Position numbers and translations under genes: made by a program
From: Pedobacter sp. D749
Lineage (GTDB): Bacteria > Bacteroidota > Bacteroidia > Sphingobacteriales > Sphingobacteriaceae
Assembly (NCBI RefSeq): GCF_019317285.1
Contig: NZ_CP079218.1
Location: 372,001 to 436,000, forward strand
Direction: 5' to 3'
Length of the DNA stretch: 64,000 nucleotides
Shown: piece after piece, positions 45,923 to 55,442 of the stretch
Numbering within the stretch: the first letter of the stretch is position 1
Layout: each line of letters begins with the position of its first letter
Notes under the pieces: model-generated
Told to the model about the DNA's origin: nothing
Seen by the model: the letters and a program-made list of their open reading frames with translations, nothing else
Database searches by the model: none

Positions 45923-46899
45923 CAAGCAGAGAAATTAATTTTTTTCGACAGCTTTATTGATGGGCGTTCAACAATCAAAAAAAATATTGATGCAGCTGCT
46001 ATAGCCACTATTACATGGAGTAGCAACATCCAAATTTCAAAATGAAGTAAAGAAGGCCACAGCCTTTTAATAATACCATGTGAATAAACCAGAATTAATG
46101 GGTGTGTAAGGTAGAGTGAGTAAGATATTTTACCTAGATAATTTAAATAAATATTTTTCTTATGGGTATACAAAACTATCAGAATTGAAAGTAATATAAG
46201 AAGTCCTAAAAGCCATCCGCTTAAGTATATAATCATTCCTAAAAAAAGGACTATTAATAATAGGAAAATTTTGTTTTGGCCAAACTGGTATTGAAAAGTT
46301 GCCATTCCAATCGAAAAATATGGGGCGTAGGTATTTATAAGATAATAATCATTTGTAAAATTTAAAAAACAACTTAACCCAAGAATACATAAAAACCAGA
46401 CTTTGTAATGTTTAGATTTATTTAGGAAATAAAATAACCCAATGAGAATATAAAATTGAAATTCTATAGACAGTGTCCAAAACACGTGGTTATAATATTC
46501 ATACTTTGTAAAAGGGATGTAGTAAAAGATATGTGCTAAAAACTGAAAAATATTAAAAGGGATAACTTTACCATTAAATAGTGAAAATCTATATAATAAA
46601 CTAAATGTCATTAGTGTTAATATAATTACTGTAATGTAAACAATATCTATCCGTATAGATCTTCGCAAAATAAATTTAGGAAATAATGTCGTGCGATAAT
46701 TTAACTTCTGCATAGAAAGGAGAATAACATAGCCGCTGATAAAAAAAAAGACTTGTACCCCCAACTGACCATAGTTGAATAAATTTTTCAGGCTTTGGTG
46801 TTGGCTGAGCGCCATACTGTAATGGCAAAGCACAACACTAATTGCCGCAATACCTCTTAAATATTGGATACCAAAGTTAAATTTAGTGGCTAACTCCAT
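45922..46899 (-). CDS. Acyltransferase family 3 membrane protein
   Basis: A 325-residue OafA-type membrane acyltransferase with about ten helices. The conserved motif near helix 1, YLRGIAAISVVLCHY, has the catalytic His26, and the next loop QVFFFISGYVILLSMQK is typical. It would O-acetylate (or otherwise acylate) a sugar of the glycan before or after export. The gene sits between the GT10 gene, which it overlaps by 17 bases, and a GT2 gene that starts on its stop codon. Confidence 0.92.
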   Translation of the reverse strand: MELATKFNFGIQYLRGIAAISVVLCHYSMALSQHQSLKNLFNYGQLGVQVFFFISGYVILLSMQKLNYRTTLFPKFILRRSIRIDIVYITVIILTLMTFSLLYRFSLFNGKVIPFNIFQFLAHIFYYIPFTKYEYYNHVFWTLSIEFQFYILIGLFYFLNKSKHYKVWFLCILGLSCFLNFTNDYYLINTYAPYFSIGMATFQYQFGQNKIFLLLIVLFLGMIIYLSGWLLGLLILLSILIVLYTHKKNIYLNYLGKISYSLYLTHPLILVYSHGIIKRLWPSLLHFEIWMLLLHVIVAIAAASIFFLIVERPSIKLSKKINFSA

Positions 46900-47896
46900 T
46901 AAAAATTTTTAACCATCGTTTATGGTTTGTTGTATCTTCAGGAACCCTGTTGTTTTTAAACCACGGTTCTCTTAGATAAGCTAGATACAAATCTGGGTCG
47001 TTATCAATTTCAATAATTCGATCAATTAATGGAGAGAAATCAAGTTGATTGGTTTGTAGTGTCATTTTTAATTGTCTGCCCCAGCTCTTAACTTTTCGTC
47101 TTAATCTTATTGGCAAGCTTTTGTAAAACTGTGGACGAATATCTACAAAGTTTTGCTGTGCTTTTTTTTCCAAAAAACTAATTATTCTACTGTCTTTAAA
47201 ATTTAAATATTCTGAAGCATTTATGAAACTTTTGGTATTGAATATTTCCCCAATGTTTGGGTCGCCAAGGTAGATAGGTATACTACCTGTTTGCATAGTG
47301 TCGTAAAGTTTTTCAGTTTGGTACCCTGGGTACATATAATTTTCAAAAGCAATTGTAAACTTATATGGTGTTAGAAATTGACGCTTTCTTTCCCAGACAT
47401 CCCCTTTATACAGTTCATCAATAGATGCCATATTATTCATTGATTTGCCTGGAGCGTCTATGTGTTTGTATGTTGACAATTGTTTGAAGAAACTCTCCCG
47501 ATATTTTACTGGATTTGAATAAAGGAAATTGCAAAATTTAGTTTTTGATTTAATTAGTTTGGCAAAGTCCTCGTTATCGCTTTTTATCAGAATTTGCGGG
47601 TCAAGGCCATGCCATTGAATTCGCTTATATCGTGAATCCCCGATTTCCTTCTCTTCCGGAATTCCGAAAGCCCATTCACAAACAGACAAATCTGGAATAA
47701 TGTTCTCACAGAAATAACCAATTCTAGTATAGTCTCCTTTTGCCGGGAGATCATTTCCGTATGGGCCAAAAAGTATAAAATCGGGTTTCTCGGAATGGAT
47801 AAACTCAAATTCATTGAGTAATTCTGAAAAGATTTCTTTCTTTGCTGTTTGAAGATTAATTCCGTTTTGACACTTTATGTAAATTTTTTTTTTCAA
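46883..47896 (-). CDS. GT10-family fucosyltransferase
   Basis: A 337-residue cytoplasmic enzyme. The hallmark is KFTIAFENYMYPGYQTEKLY followed by TMQTGSIPIYLGDP, the donor-binding motif of alpha-1,3/1,4-fucosyltransferases. RIGYFCENIIPDL and CEWAFGIP in the first half also fit bacterial members. The start is TTG, right after the previous stop. It would transfer L-fucose from GDP-fucose. GDP-fucose genes are not in this window. With the GT11 gene at 56441 it suggests a fucosylated surface glycan. Confidence 0.9.
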   Translation of the reverse strand: MKKKIYIKCQNGINLQTAKKEIFSELLNEFEFIHSEKPDFILFGPYGNDLPAKGDYTRIGYFCENIIPDLSVCEWAFGIPEEKEIGDSRYKRIQWHGLDPQILIKSDNEDFAKLIKSKTKFCNFLYSNPVKYRESFFKQLSTYKHIDAPGKSMNNMASIDELYKGDVWERKRQFLTPYKFTIAFENYMYPGYQTEKLYDTMQTGSIPIYLGDPNIGEIFNTKSFINASEYLNFKDSRIISFLEKKAQQNFVDIRPQFYKSLPIRLRRKVKSWGRQLKMTLQTNQLDFSPLIDRIIEIDNDPDLYLAYLREPWFKNNRVPEDTTNHKRWLKIFNGVSH

Positions 47897-48778
47897 TTAA
47901 TAATATTTTGGAGCCTTAATTATACCCATTTTATGAGCAAGAAGTTTAATACAAAAGTTTAAAACTTTCCAAAAAGAAGTATTAACCAGGAATTTATAAG
48001 AAAAAAATACTTTTATAATTTTTAATGGTGGATAACCAAGGATATTCATTCGAAAAAACAGAATCTTTCTGTTGCGCCATTCTATATCATGTTGTTGTTT
48101 TTTAGAGAGATTACCAAGTGGTAGTAAGTGTTTCCATTTATCGGCATATTTTAACGAATATTCTACCCACTCTTTATTTAGCTGTCCCGAAGAAAAGTGC
48201 TCAATCAACATGTTGGTAAATACGTAAACTTTGTATTTTTGACCTACCTGGGTGCAGAAATCTAAATCATATAGATGGAATTTGTCAAAATTCTTCTCAT
48301 CGAAAGGATGTTCTTCCCAAATCTTTTTAGGACAGAAAAGTAAAACTCCATCCAATGTTTTAACCTGGTTCCACTTACTAGGATAATCTGGATTAATGAG
48401 AGATTTACCTGTATTATAATGTTGTATAAGATTTAGATAATCTGTTTGATAAAGTCCTTGAGCCCATATGCTTGGTACTATTGATTTAAATGTAGAACCT
48501 GCAATACCAACTACTCCAATCTTTTCGTTTTGTTCAAAAAAATCAAGAATTTCCTTCCCCCAATTTGTCGATTTAACCAGAATATCCTCATGCATGAAAC
48601 ATAACATAGAACTCTTCGCTTGCGCAGCGCCTATGTTATACGCCTTGCAAATGCCATAATTTTTAATATTATTATCAATTTGAATAAGCTCGTACTCTAC
48701 ACCTATTGTAGCTTTAATATTTGCAGATACTTGATTGTAAAATTCATTGCTGATTGAACAAATAATTATAGAAATCAT
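47897..48778 (-). CDS. Glycosyltransferase of the StrF/GT2-like type
   Basis: A 293-residue enzyme. The start MISIIICSISNEFYNQVSAN and the stretch NIGAAQAKSSMLCFMHEDIL resemble the GT2 subgroup with an HED in place of DxD. The middle has GVVGIAGSTFKSIVPSIWA and KTLDGVLLFCPKKIWEE and the end PFDEKNFDKFHLYDLDFC. A basic C-terminal helix would bind the membrane. It is followed immediately by the GT10 gene. Confidence 0.85.
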   Translation of the reverse strand: MISIIICSISNEFYNQVSANIKATIGVEYELIQIDNNIKNYGICKAYNIGAAQAKSSMLCFMHEDILVKSTNWGKEILDFFEQNEKIGVVGIAGSTFKSIVPSIWAQGLYQTDYLNLIQHYNTGKSLINPDYPSKWNQVKTLDGVLLFCPKKIWEEHPFDEKNFDKFHLYDLDFCTQVGQKYKVYVFTNMLIEHFSSGQLNKEWVEYSLKYADKWKHLLPLGNLSKKQQHDIEWRNRKILFFRMNILGYPPLKIIKVFFSYKFLVNTSFWKVLNFCIKLLAHKMGIIKAPKYY

Positions 48779-48794
48779 TTTTTTAATCGAATGT

Positions 48795-49577
48795 TTATTT
48801 GAGTTTCTTTTTTATCCAATTACTCAGTCTGTATAGTCTTGAATTTTGATAAGGCTTTAACAAGCTATCAATCAATATCTTTTCACCTTCAAAATAGCTA
48901 CTGCCAATTGTTGGTAGAGAGGTGTCAGATGCAATGCAAATATTATAGATTGCATCTTTCATGTTATCATGTCTCGAAACTTCGTCATAAGTCCCACCAT
49001 GATAACTAAAAAGAGTAAATTCTTTTTCTTGAGGAACAATCAAAGAACCCATTACTATCCTTTGAAAATAAAATGATTGATTTTTGAAATATCTAGAGAT
49101 TAGATGTTTAAATTCTATATTCGTCAATTCCTTAACATGAAAGTGATTGTTTTCTGGGATTACTTTTTCAGGGGTAGACATTACTAGAACTCCACCAGGT
49201 TTTAAAACTCTTTTAATCTCAGACATCATTTCTTCATGTTTATCATGGTGCTCCAGTGTCTCGAAACTTACGACTATATCAACGGAAGCATCCTCTAAGG
49301 GAATCTGATCCGCCGCCCCATGTTTGTAGCTCAGATTTTTCTTTTGATATTTTGTATTGGCATGTTTTATCGATTCTTCGTCGATGTCTACTCCATATGT
49401 AAAGGTCGCAACATTAGATATCAAGTTGCTTCCATATCCTTCGCCACTCGCAATGTCTAGCACAACTTTATCTCTTACCAAATCCATAATAATACTATAG
49501 CGGTGTAGATGTTCAATCATGATGTAGTTTTCTACATAGGTAACCAAACGTTCACCAGTCCAAGGTAAATCTTCCAT
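48795..49577 (-). CDS. Class I SAM-dependent methyltransferase
   Basis: A 260-residue methyltransferase. The SAM site is VVLDIASGEGYGSNLI, with GVDIDEESIKHA, then VDIVVSFETLEHHDKHEEMM and EIKRVLKPGGVLVMSTPEK. The start GERLVTYVENYIMIEHLHRY is shared by proteins that lie with glycosyltransferases. It probably methylates a sugar or glycan intermediate. A 102-base gap separates it from the upstream GT2 gene, longer than most gaps in the cluster, and could hold an internal promoter. Confidence 0.9.
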   Translation of the reverse strand: MEDLPWTGERLVTYVENYIMIEHLHRYSIIMDLVRDKVVLDIASGEGYGSNLISNVATFTYGVDIDEESIKHANTKYQKKNLSYKHGAADQIPLEDASVDIVVSFETLEHHDKHEEMMSEIKRVLKPGGVLVMSTPEKVIPENNHFHVKELTNIEFKHLISRYFKNQSFYFQRIVMGSLIVPQEKEFTLFSYHGGTYDEVSRHDNMKDAIYNICIASDTSLPTIGSSYFEGEKILIDSLLKPYQNSRLYRLSNWIKKKLK

Positions 49578-49679
49578 ATTTATATTAAAAATTTATTGAT
49601 TTTAATTTAGGCAACAGATCTTCAAGATCGTTTTAATTAAGATAACGAATGTGACTTTAACTCAACGAAAACAGCTATT

Positions 49680-50582
49680 CTAATCATCTTTTTGGATAAA
49701 TCTAAAATCTGGATCGAGATTTTGCATTTCCAGTTGAGATTGAAGGTATTGATAAATAGCAGCTATTTGCTTAATATCTGTTGCTGTGTATTTATCTATT
49801 TTATTTTTTTTTTGCTTATCGAAGTATTTTCCAATACCGATTTTGATTTTAGACCATAGGGAAATTTCGGCTCCATCTCCGGCATATTCATAGAAAATAG
49901 ATGCTCTATTTCCTTGGTCAGTAATATTTTTTTTATTCTTTAATGCAGATATACTTTGGTTGTGATAAACAGATAGTGCATTAAAACCTGTGTAATATGT
50001 AATATTAGCTTGAAGATAGCTAATGTGTAGAGAATATTCCCAATCGATCATTATATATCCCGTGTTATATAAACCAATGAAGGAAAGCGCTGTGCGTCTA
50101 ATGAGCATATGCACATCACCAAAGGTAAATGAGGGTTTTAATCCCGTTCTCCATTGATCAAAGTGAAATAGTCTGCTATGTTTCTGTATTTCTTTATAAT
50201 TGCTTAATGTAGCGCTTAGGTCATTTGATATGATTACGTCAATCTTTGGATTATCGATCATATACCTTGCACATTTTCTTATAGATTTATAGTCGAAAAT
50301 ATCGTCATCAATTATTTTTTTAATAATTATGCCTTTTGCTAGTAACATCGCTTTATTCCATCCGTGTGCCTGATTCCTATCTACTTCACTAATATAATAA
50401 TTGATTTGCCCGTTATTGAAAAGCTCTTGTAAATAATCTTGTGTACCATCGGTACTATTCCCATCAACTACTACAATTTCTTCATTAGCCTGAATATTGT
50501 CAATAAGATTGGATAATGTAAGTCTTAAAAATGGCAATCTATTTCTGGTACAAATTATAAAGGAGATCTCAATTTTTGACAT
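49680..50582 (-). CDS. Family 2 glycosyltransferase
   Basis: A 300-residue GT-A enzyme with EISFIICTRNRLPFLRLTLS, EIVVVDGNSTDGTQDYLQEL, NQAHGWNKAMLLAKGIIIK and IIDDDIFDYKS as the metal-binding acidic motif. The C-terminal part is Lys-rich. It starts 3 bases after the next upstream GT2 gene ends. Sugar specificity is not visible. Confidence 0.9.
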   Translation of the reverse strand: MSKIEISFIICTRNRLPFLRLTLSNLIDNIQANEEIVVVDGNSTDGTQDYLQELFNNGQINYYISEVDRNQAHGWNKAMLLAKGIIIKKIIDDDIFDYKSIRKCARYMIDNPKIDVIISNDLSATLSNYKEIQKHSRLFHFDQWRTGLKPSFTFGDVHMLIRRTALSFIGLYNTGYIMIDWEYSLHISYLQANITYYTGFNALSVYHNQSISALKNKKNITDQGNRASIFYEYAGDGAEISLWSKIKIGIGKYFDKQKKNKIDKYTATDIKQIAAIYQYLQSQLEMQNLDPDFRFIQKDD

Positions 50583-50585
50583 ATA

Positions 50586-51467
50586 TCAATATAATGGATT
50601 TCTAAATGTAGATTTTATGAGTGAGCTAATATAAAATCTACTAAATAAAAAGCTGGGATGCCTTAATAATAAAGAAAATAGGCCTGATTTTTTTTGAATT
50701 TGTTTTACCGTTTCGACATAAGCAAGAAATTTTATCTCATAGAGGTAAAGGCTTAAAAATTTATTAAGGTGAGTCTTTCTAAAGTCTTTAACACTTTGAA
50801 TTTTTTCTTCTTTAAATTTTAATTCGTAGAGACTTGTTTTACTTTCTTGATGATGCCTAAAATAAGCGAGTAATTTATTAGTATAAAAAATATCATTTTC
50901 TTTGAGATTTAAACGAAGTAGTAAATCCCAATCAAAGGAATAGTGTAAGTTAGAGTTGATTTTGCAGTCTATTACATTTAAATTTAACCATTGTGAAGGT
51001 TGCTGAAAATTAGATTTCTCGCTAATTAATCCCTTGAATGTTAAATCCTGTTTATTATATTCATATTCGACTATTTCTTTACTTATTATAATCGCACAAC
51101 CTCCAGCGATAACTTTTGCATCTGGATTTTGGATAAAATTTATTGCGATATTTTTCAATGCTCCTTCGGCTAATAGGTCATCGCTATTTATCCAATTAAA
51201 TATTTGACCCGTGCAAAGTTTTAATCCCTTGTTTATAGCATCTGCCTGCCCATTATCCCTTTCGCTTATCCAATAAGATAATCTATCATTATATTTATTT
51301 ATTATTGACAATGTCTCATCATCGCTCCCACCATCGATAATTATATATTCCAAATTTGGATAATTCTGGTTTAAAATTGATAAAATGGTTTCTTCAATAT
51401 ATTTTCCCTGGTTATAACTAGGAGTTACGATGGATATTCTAGGCCAATCAATTATTTTACCAGACAT
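50586..51467 (-). CDS. Family 2 glycosyltransferase
   Basis: A 293-residue GT-A enzyme. Motifs are ISIVTPSYNQGKYIEETILS, YIIIDGGSDDETLSIINKY, DNGQADAINKGLKLCTG and IFNWINSDDLLAEGAL. This subgroup (PSYNQ, WINSDD) often lies in capsule clusters. It and the gene at 49680 are different members, not recent duplicates. It follows the GT4 gene by 46 bases. Confidence 0.92.
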   Translation of the reverse strand: MSGKIIDWPRISIVTPSYNQGKYIEETILSILNQNYPNLEYIIIDGGSDDETLSIINKYNDRLSYWISERDNGQADAINKGLKLCTGQIFNWINSDDLLAEGALKNIAINFIQNPDAKVIAGGCAIIISKEIVEYEYNKQDLTFKGLISEKSNFQQPSQWLNLNVIDCKINSNLHYSFDWDLLLRLNLKENDIFYTNKLLAYFRHHQESKTSLYELKFKEEKIQSVKDFRKTHLNKFLSLYLYEIKFLAYVETVKQIQKKSGLFSLLLRHPSFLFSRFYISSLIKSTFRNPLY

Positions 51468-51513
51468 ATCAATTTACTTAATACCTTTGATTGTTTGTTT
51501 ATGATAGTATATT

Positions 51514-52686
51514 TCAATTATAGGTTTGTCCCCAAGTTTTTCGTACAGAAATACTGTCTTCTAAAATTTCTTCGAGTTTAGATACAATAGAATCCATTTG
51601 AAAAAAAACATTATCAGTTTTTTTATTCATTTTTAATAGCTTATCCATGCTGTTTTTTATCGAATCAGGTGAAAGAGGATCGAAATAAATTGCATTTTGG
51701 CTTAAAAGTTCTACATGCCCATTAAGTTGTGAGCAGGCAATATTACAACCTAGATAAAAGGCTTCTAATAAAGGCATATTTGTCGGGCCTAAAAAGGATG
51801 GGAAAACTAACCCATTTGAATGTAAATAGAGCCACTTCAAATTTTCGTTACGAACAAAACCTGTAATTATAACATTTTTTTCAATGCGTAGATCTCCTAT
51901 AAGTTTGGAAATGTAATTTAAATTGCCTTTGTCGCTACCCGTTAGAACGAGTTTAACATCAGGTTTCTCACGAATAAATTTTTGGAAAGCCAGTAAAAGA
52001 TTATAATGATTTTTATGAGGCCAAAATTGTGCAGGATATAAAAAGAATCTTTCGAAGCTTATCCATTTAGGCTTCTCACTGGAGATTACACTTTCAACAA
52101 TTATGCTTGGAAACATGGGGAGGATTCGGATTTGCTGCTCGTTAATGTTATAATATTTTACAAGTTCCTCTTTTCCGGCTTTTGATTCGCAACAGATAAA
52201 AATTGCTTTGTTTAATGTTTTATTGAGGCTATAATCTCTCTGTTCATATTCATCATTAGCATTTAACTCAGGAAATGAATATGTGCTTTTGTGGCCAAGA
52301 TCCCATAAAGTCATTATGTAAGGGAAATTAGCTATTTGAACATAAGGATTAGGGTAGAAAATTAATTCTATTCCACTTTTATTAAGTTGATCAATATTAT
52401 TAATATTGTTTCTTTTAAGGTACTTATTCTTCAAATTTATCGAGAAATATTTATGGAAGAAATTCAACATTTTTCTATAAAAGAAATTTTCTCGATTGTT
52501 AAGATTAATGCTATTCTTTTTATAATGTCCTTTCAAATTGTAACCAATAAACACAACTTCCAGGTTGTCCGAATTTTTTTTTTCATTGATTGCCTGTACT
52601 AATCGTTGTGTATAAGAGAATCCACCACCAACTTCAGGTAAATCATCTTCATTTATCCAAATACCAACTTTAAAGGGTTTATCCAT
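51514..52686 (-). CDS. GT4-type glycosyltransferase
   Basis: A 390-residue GT-B enzyme from the ATG at 52686; a TTG at 52698 is possible. The N-terminal domain has VGIWINEDDLPEVGGGFSYT, the C-terminal domain FFLYPAQFWPHKNHYNLLLA, NVIITGFVRNENLKWLYLHS and FPSFLGPTNMPLLEAFYLGC (the E-x7-E equivalent). The FYPAQFWPHKNH phrase is common in mannosyl- or rhamnosyl-transferase-like members, but the donor is unknown. It overlaps the aminotransferase gene by 8 bases. Confidence 0.88.
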   Translation of the reverse strand: MDKPFKVGIWINEDDLPEVGGGFSYTQRLVQAINEKKNSDNLEVVFIGYNLKGHYKKNSINLNNRENFFYRKMLNFFHKYFSINLKNKYLKRNNINNIDQLNKSGIELIFYPNPYVQIANFPYIMTLWDLGHKSTYSFPELNANDEYEQRDYSLNKTLNKAIFICCESKAGKEELVKYYNINEQQIRILPMFPSIIVESVISSEKPKWISFERFFLYPAQFWPHKNHYNLLLAFQKFIREKPDVKLVLTGSDKGNLNYISKLIGDLRIEKNVIITGFVRNENLKWLYLHSNGLVFPSFLGPTNMPLLEAFYLGCNIACSQLNGHVELLSQNAIYFDPLSPDSIKNSMDKLLKMNKKTDNVFFQMDSIVSKLEEILEDSISVRKTWGQTYN

Positions 52687-53788
52687 TAACAATTTCAATT
52701 ACGATTTGCTGATCATCAGTATTCAAGCCCAAACCACTTGGTAAATAGAAACCGTTTCTTGATAATTTCTCTGCTATCGGATATTTTTCACCTTTAAATA
52801 ATCCCATTTTCTGAAATACGGGCTGTTCGTGCATACACCAAAAGAAGGGACGGGTACCAATTTTTTGATCAGTTAGATAATTTATCATATTTTCTTTTTC
52901 CTCTTGCGTTGGTGCTACTAAGCCAAATACCCAATAAATATTCTCGCTATAAAGGGTATTAGCCAACGGTAATTGGTATGCCCTATTTTTTAAAGGCATT
53001 AATCCTACCTGATAAGCTTTCCCCATAGCTTTTTTCATTTCTAGAAAAGAAGTAATTTGTTCTAATTGTGCCAATCCCACTGCTGCTTGAAGATTAGTCA
53101 TGCGGTAATTCCAGCCAAGTTCATAATGAACGAATCGTTGGCCATTTGGCTCAAAACAAAGATTTCTTAGTTTCTTACATTTTTCAGCCAGCTCACAATC
53201 ATTGGTTAATAACATGCCACCTTCGCCAGTAGTAATATGTTTATTTGGATAAAAACTAAAAATGCTGATATCGCCAAAACTGCCACACATTTTACCTTTG
53301 TAGGTTTGTCCATGCATTTCGGCAGCATCTTCAATTATTTTGAGCTTATGTTTTTTAGCTATTTCTATTATTGGATCCATATCCACCGGTAATCCATAAA
53401 TATGCACCACTAAAATGGCTTTGGTCCTGGAAGTTATTTTAGCCTCTATCTGTGTAACATCCATGTTCCATGTCAATGGATCACTATCTACTAAAACTGG
53501 CAATGCACCAGCAGTAACCAGAGATTGAGCTGGAGAGATAATAGTAAACGTAGGCATAATTACTTCGTCTCCCCGGCCAATGTTTAAGGCCTTCATGGCA
53601 ATGTCTAAGGCTGCAGAACCACTACTAACCGCAATTCCGTACGAACTACCAATATATTTACTAAACTGCTCCTCAAATTTATTAATAAAAGGCCCTTCAC
53701 TACTGATCCAGCCTGTTTCAATACACTCAGTTAGGTATTTTAATTCATTGCCTCTAAGTAGGGGAGTGTTAACGGGTATCGGATGCAT
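52679..53788 (-). CDS. DegT/DnrJ/EryC1-family sugar aminotransferase
   Basis: A 369-residue PLP enzyme that adds an amino group to a keto-sugar nucleotide. The ATG at 53788 shares its A with the upstream stop (TAATG), which decides the start. Motifs are CIETGWISSEGPFINKFEEQ, GIAVSSGSAALDIAMKALNI, IIEDAAEMHGQTYKGK and SFYPNKHITTGEGGML, with the PLP lysine in NKHIT. It resembles perosamine synthase-type and related 4-amino-sugar aminotransferases. No nucleotide-sugar dehydratase is in the window, so the substrate must come from elsewhere. Confidence 0.93.
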   Translation of the reverse strand: MHPIPVNTPLLRGNELKYLTECIETGWISSEGPFINKFEEQFSKYIGSSYGIAVSSGSAALDIAMKALNIGRGDEVIMPTFTIISPAQSLVTAGALPVLVDSDPLTWNMDVTQIEAKITSRTKAILVVHIYGLPVDMDPIIEIAKKHKLKIIEDAAEMHGQTYKGKMCGSFGDISIFSFYPNKHITTGEGGMLLTNDCELAEKCKKLRNLCFEPNGQRFVHYELGWNYRMTNLQAAVGLAQLEQITSFLEMKKAMGKAYQVGLMPLKNRAYQLPLANTLYSENIYWVFGLVAPTQEEKENMINYLTDQKIGTRPFFWCMHEQPVFQKMGLFKGEKYPIAEKLSRNGFYLPSGLGLNTDDQQIVIEIVNG

Positions 53789-54540
53789 TATAATTTTTTT
53801 AAAATATAACATACGCCCCAGGTGTCGCCTGTGGGCGTATTCTTGCTTAGAAATTCTTCGCTGTGAATAAGTTTAAATCCTGTTGCATAAGCTAGTAGTT
53901 CTATTTCTGGTCTGCTGAAATGCCTCATTGGATGCTGCTCTTGAAAGAAATGAGTCGAACCGTCGCTAAGGTTTTTTACTGTAATATCATAATTGACCTC
54001 AACAATATTTAATTCGTGATGTATCACTGGATTTGCATTTCTAGTAACTTCTATATTTTGATCCTGAAGTATTTTGGTTCGCTTTTCTGGAACTTGAAAG
54101 TTTACTGCTACACTATGCCAAACATCAAAAATAAACAGACCGCCCGAATTTAAATGACGATGTACATTTTTAAATGTATCAATTAAGCTTTGATTGTTGG
54201 TTAAATAACTGATAACGTGAAAGAGTGACAAAGCAATATCAAAGAATTGGCCAATTTCGAAATTGGTAATATCTGCTACTTTAAAGTCAACATTAATTGC
54301 TTTTGACCGATTCGCAATATCAACCATCTCCTGACTGCGCTCTAAACCAAGAATCTGGTAACTTCTTGCTGATAGCAGGTTTGCATGTTTGCCTGTTCCT
54401 GAACCTAATTCTAGGATTTTTTTACTATCAGAACCATATTGTTTAATCAGGTCATCCAAATAATCAACTTCTGCTTCATAGTTTTTGTCTTTATAAAGAA
54501 GGTCGTAATATTGACTATAAAGTCTAAAATTTTCGCTCAT
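53788..54540 (-). CDS. SAM-dependent methyltransferase, probable amino-sugar N-methyltransferase
   Basis: A 250-residue class I methyltransferase. The SAM site is ILELGSGTGKHANLLS, with GLERSQEMVDIANR, DIALSLFHVISYLTNN and GGLFIFDVWHSVAV. Proteins of this shape (YYDLLYKDKNYEAEVDYLDD at the N-terminus, a tail with PTGDTWGVCYILKKL) include the DesVI/TylM1 type that dimethylates amino sugars. The TAATG overlaps on both sides with the cupin and aminotransferase genes strengthen the idea that it methylates the amino group made by the aminotransferase. Specificity is inference. Confidence 0.85.
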   Translation of the reverse strand: MSENFRLYSQYYDLLYKDKNYEAEVDYLDDLIKQYGSDSKKILELGSGTGKHANLLSARSYQILGLERSQEMVDIANRSKAINVDFKVADITNFEIGQFFDIALSLFHVISYLTNNQSLIDTFKNVHRHLNSGGLFIFDVWHSVAVNFQVPEKRTKILQDQNIEVTRNANPVIHHELNIVEVNYDITVKNLSDGSTHFFQEQHPMRHFSRPEIELLAYATGFKLIHSEEFLSKNTPTGDTWGVCYILKKL

Positions 54541-54959
54541 TATTTGATGTTGTTAGGAATATGGTCGAAACGCACTTTGTCTTCATCGCCACAGTACGGA
54601 CCTTGTTTAATTTCTATGAGCTCTGATGATTCTAACATTTCAAAGCCGTGTCCACCAGCCGAAAGTAAAATTACATCTCCCGTTTCCACTATTCTGCTTT
54701 CGAGATAAACCTGGTCATTATTATAAAAATCTACACGTACTTTGCCTGATTTAACATATAGCACCTCTTGAGTAAGCGTAACCTTCCGCTCTACCAATTT
54801 ATGTACATGGGGCTCGATGATATAACCTTTTGGCCTATTCATATAGCCAAGCTGTTGAGAGTAATCTTGCGGGGTGAAGAAAGTTATCCCTTCCCGATGG
54901 AAATTTGACCTTATGATCAGTGCGAGTAATAGTCCATTTACGGTAACACTTTCTATCAT
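54540..54959 (-). CDS. Cupin-fold protein, probably a sugar-nucleotide modifier
   Basis: A 139-residue single cupin barrel: RPKGYIIEPHVHKLVERKVT, EVLYVKSGKVRVDFYN and VILLSAGGHGFEMLESSEL. The two His in EPHVH and the GGHGF could bind a metal. It resembles the small cupins found with FdtA/WxcM-type isomerases, but the sequence is too general for a firm name. Its stop overlaps the start of the methyltransferase (TAATG), so it belongs to the same sugar-modifying set. Decayed DNA lies upstream. Confidence 0.75.
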   Translation of the reverse strand: MIESVTVNGLLLALIIRSNFHREGITFFTPQDYSQQLGYMNRPKGYIIEPHVHKLVERKVTLTQEVLYVKSGKVRVDFYNNDQVYLESRIVETGDVILLSAGGHGFEMLESSELIEIKQGPYCGDEDKVRFDHIPNNIK

Positions 54960-55442
54960 AGTTAAGCTTGATTAAAATAAATTTACTATCCGGGTTTTGT
55001 AAAGTAAGCAGTAGATGAAGTTAAAGTTCTGCGTTTAATGCTTTAAAATCTGCATCAACAGTTATAATATAATCTGTATTGAATTTTGGGAAGTTCTGAG
55101 GTCCGGAGTTCACCATAATTTTCGTTAATATCATCCCTCACATGATCAATTCCATTAGGAGAAGTAATCGTTTCATACCACCAAAATTTTTAATCCTTAT
55201 TTTTCTGTATTGTTACATATCTGAATATAAGGATATGCGGTCCAATTTACTGCATATTCACTAAGATTTCTGGGGATGAGTACATTCAAATAAATGAATA
55301 ATTTAGGATGTTGTTTTTCAATGATTAAGCCTATAATATATATATAAACTTTTAACGCTATAATCTCTAAACATGCAGTTTCCGGTTGATTACCAATATA
55401 AAGAACGTAGTGCACTTTCGCGTTATACTATCTTTCATTTAA
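54960..55442 (-). pseudogene. Decayed gene relic in the glycan cluster
   Basis: This 483-base gap is the only long break in the cluster. On the minus strand one frame (55415-55197) gives HYVLYIGNQPETACLEIIAL and YLNVLIPRNLSEYAVNW and ends in TEK stop. A second frame right after it gives KFWWYETITSPNGIDHVRDD and INENYG, and a third, shifted by one, gives FPKFNTDYIITVDADFKALN before TAA. Together these look like consecutive pieces of one protein cut by frameshifts and stops. I do not recognise the family; the aromatic and polar pieces suggest an exported or sugar-handling protein. It may have been a coding gene between GT2 and cupin. Confidence 0.6.
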
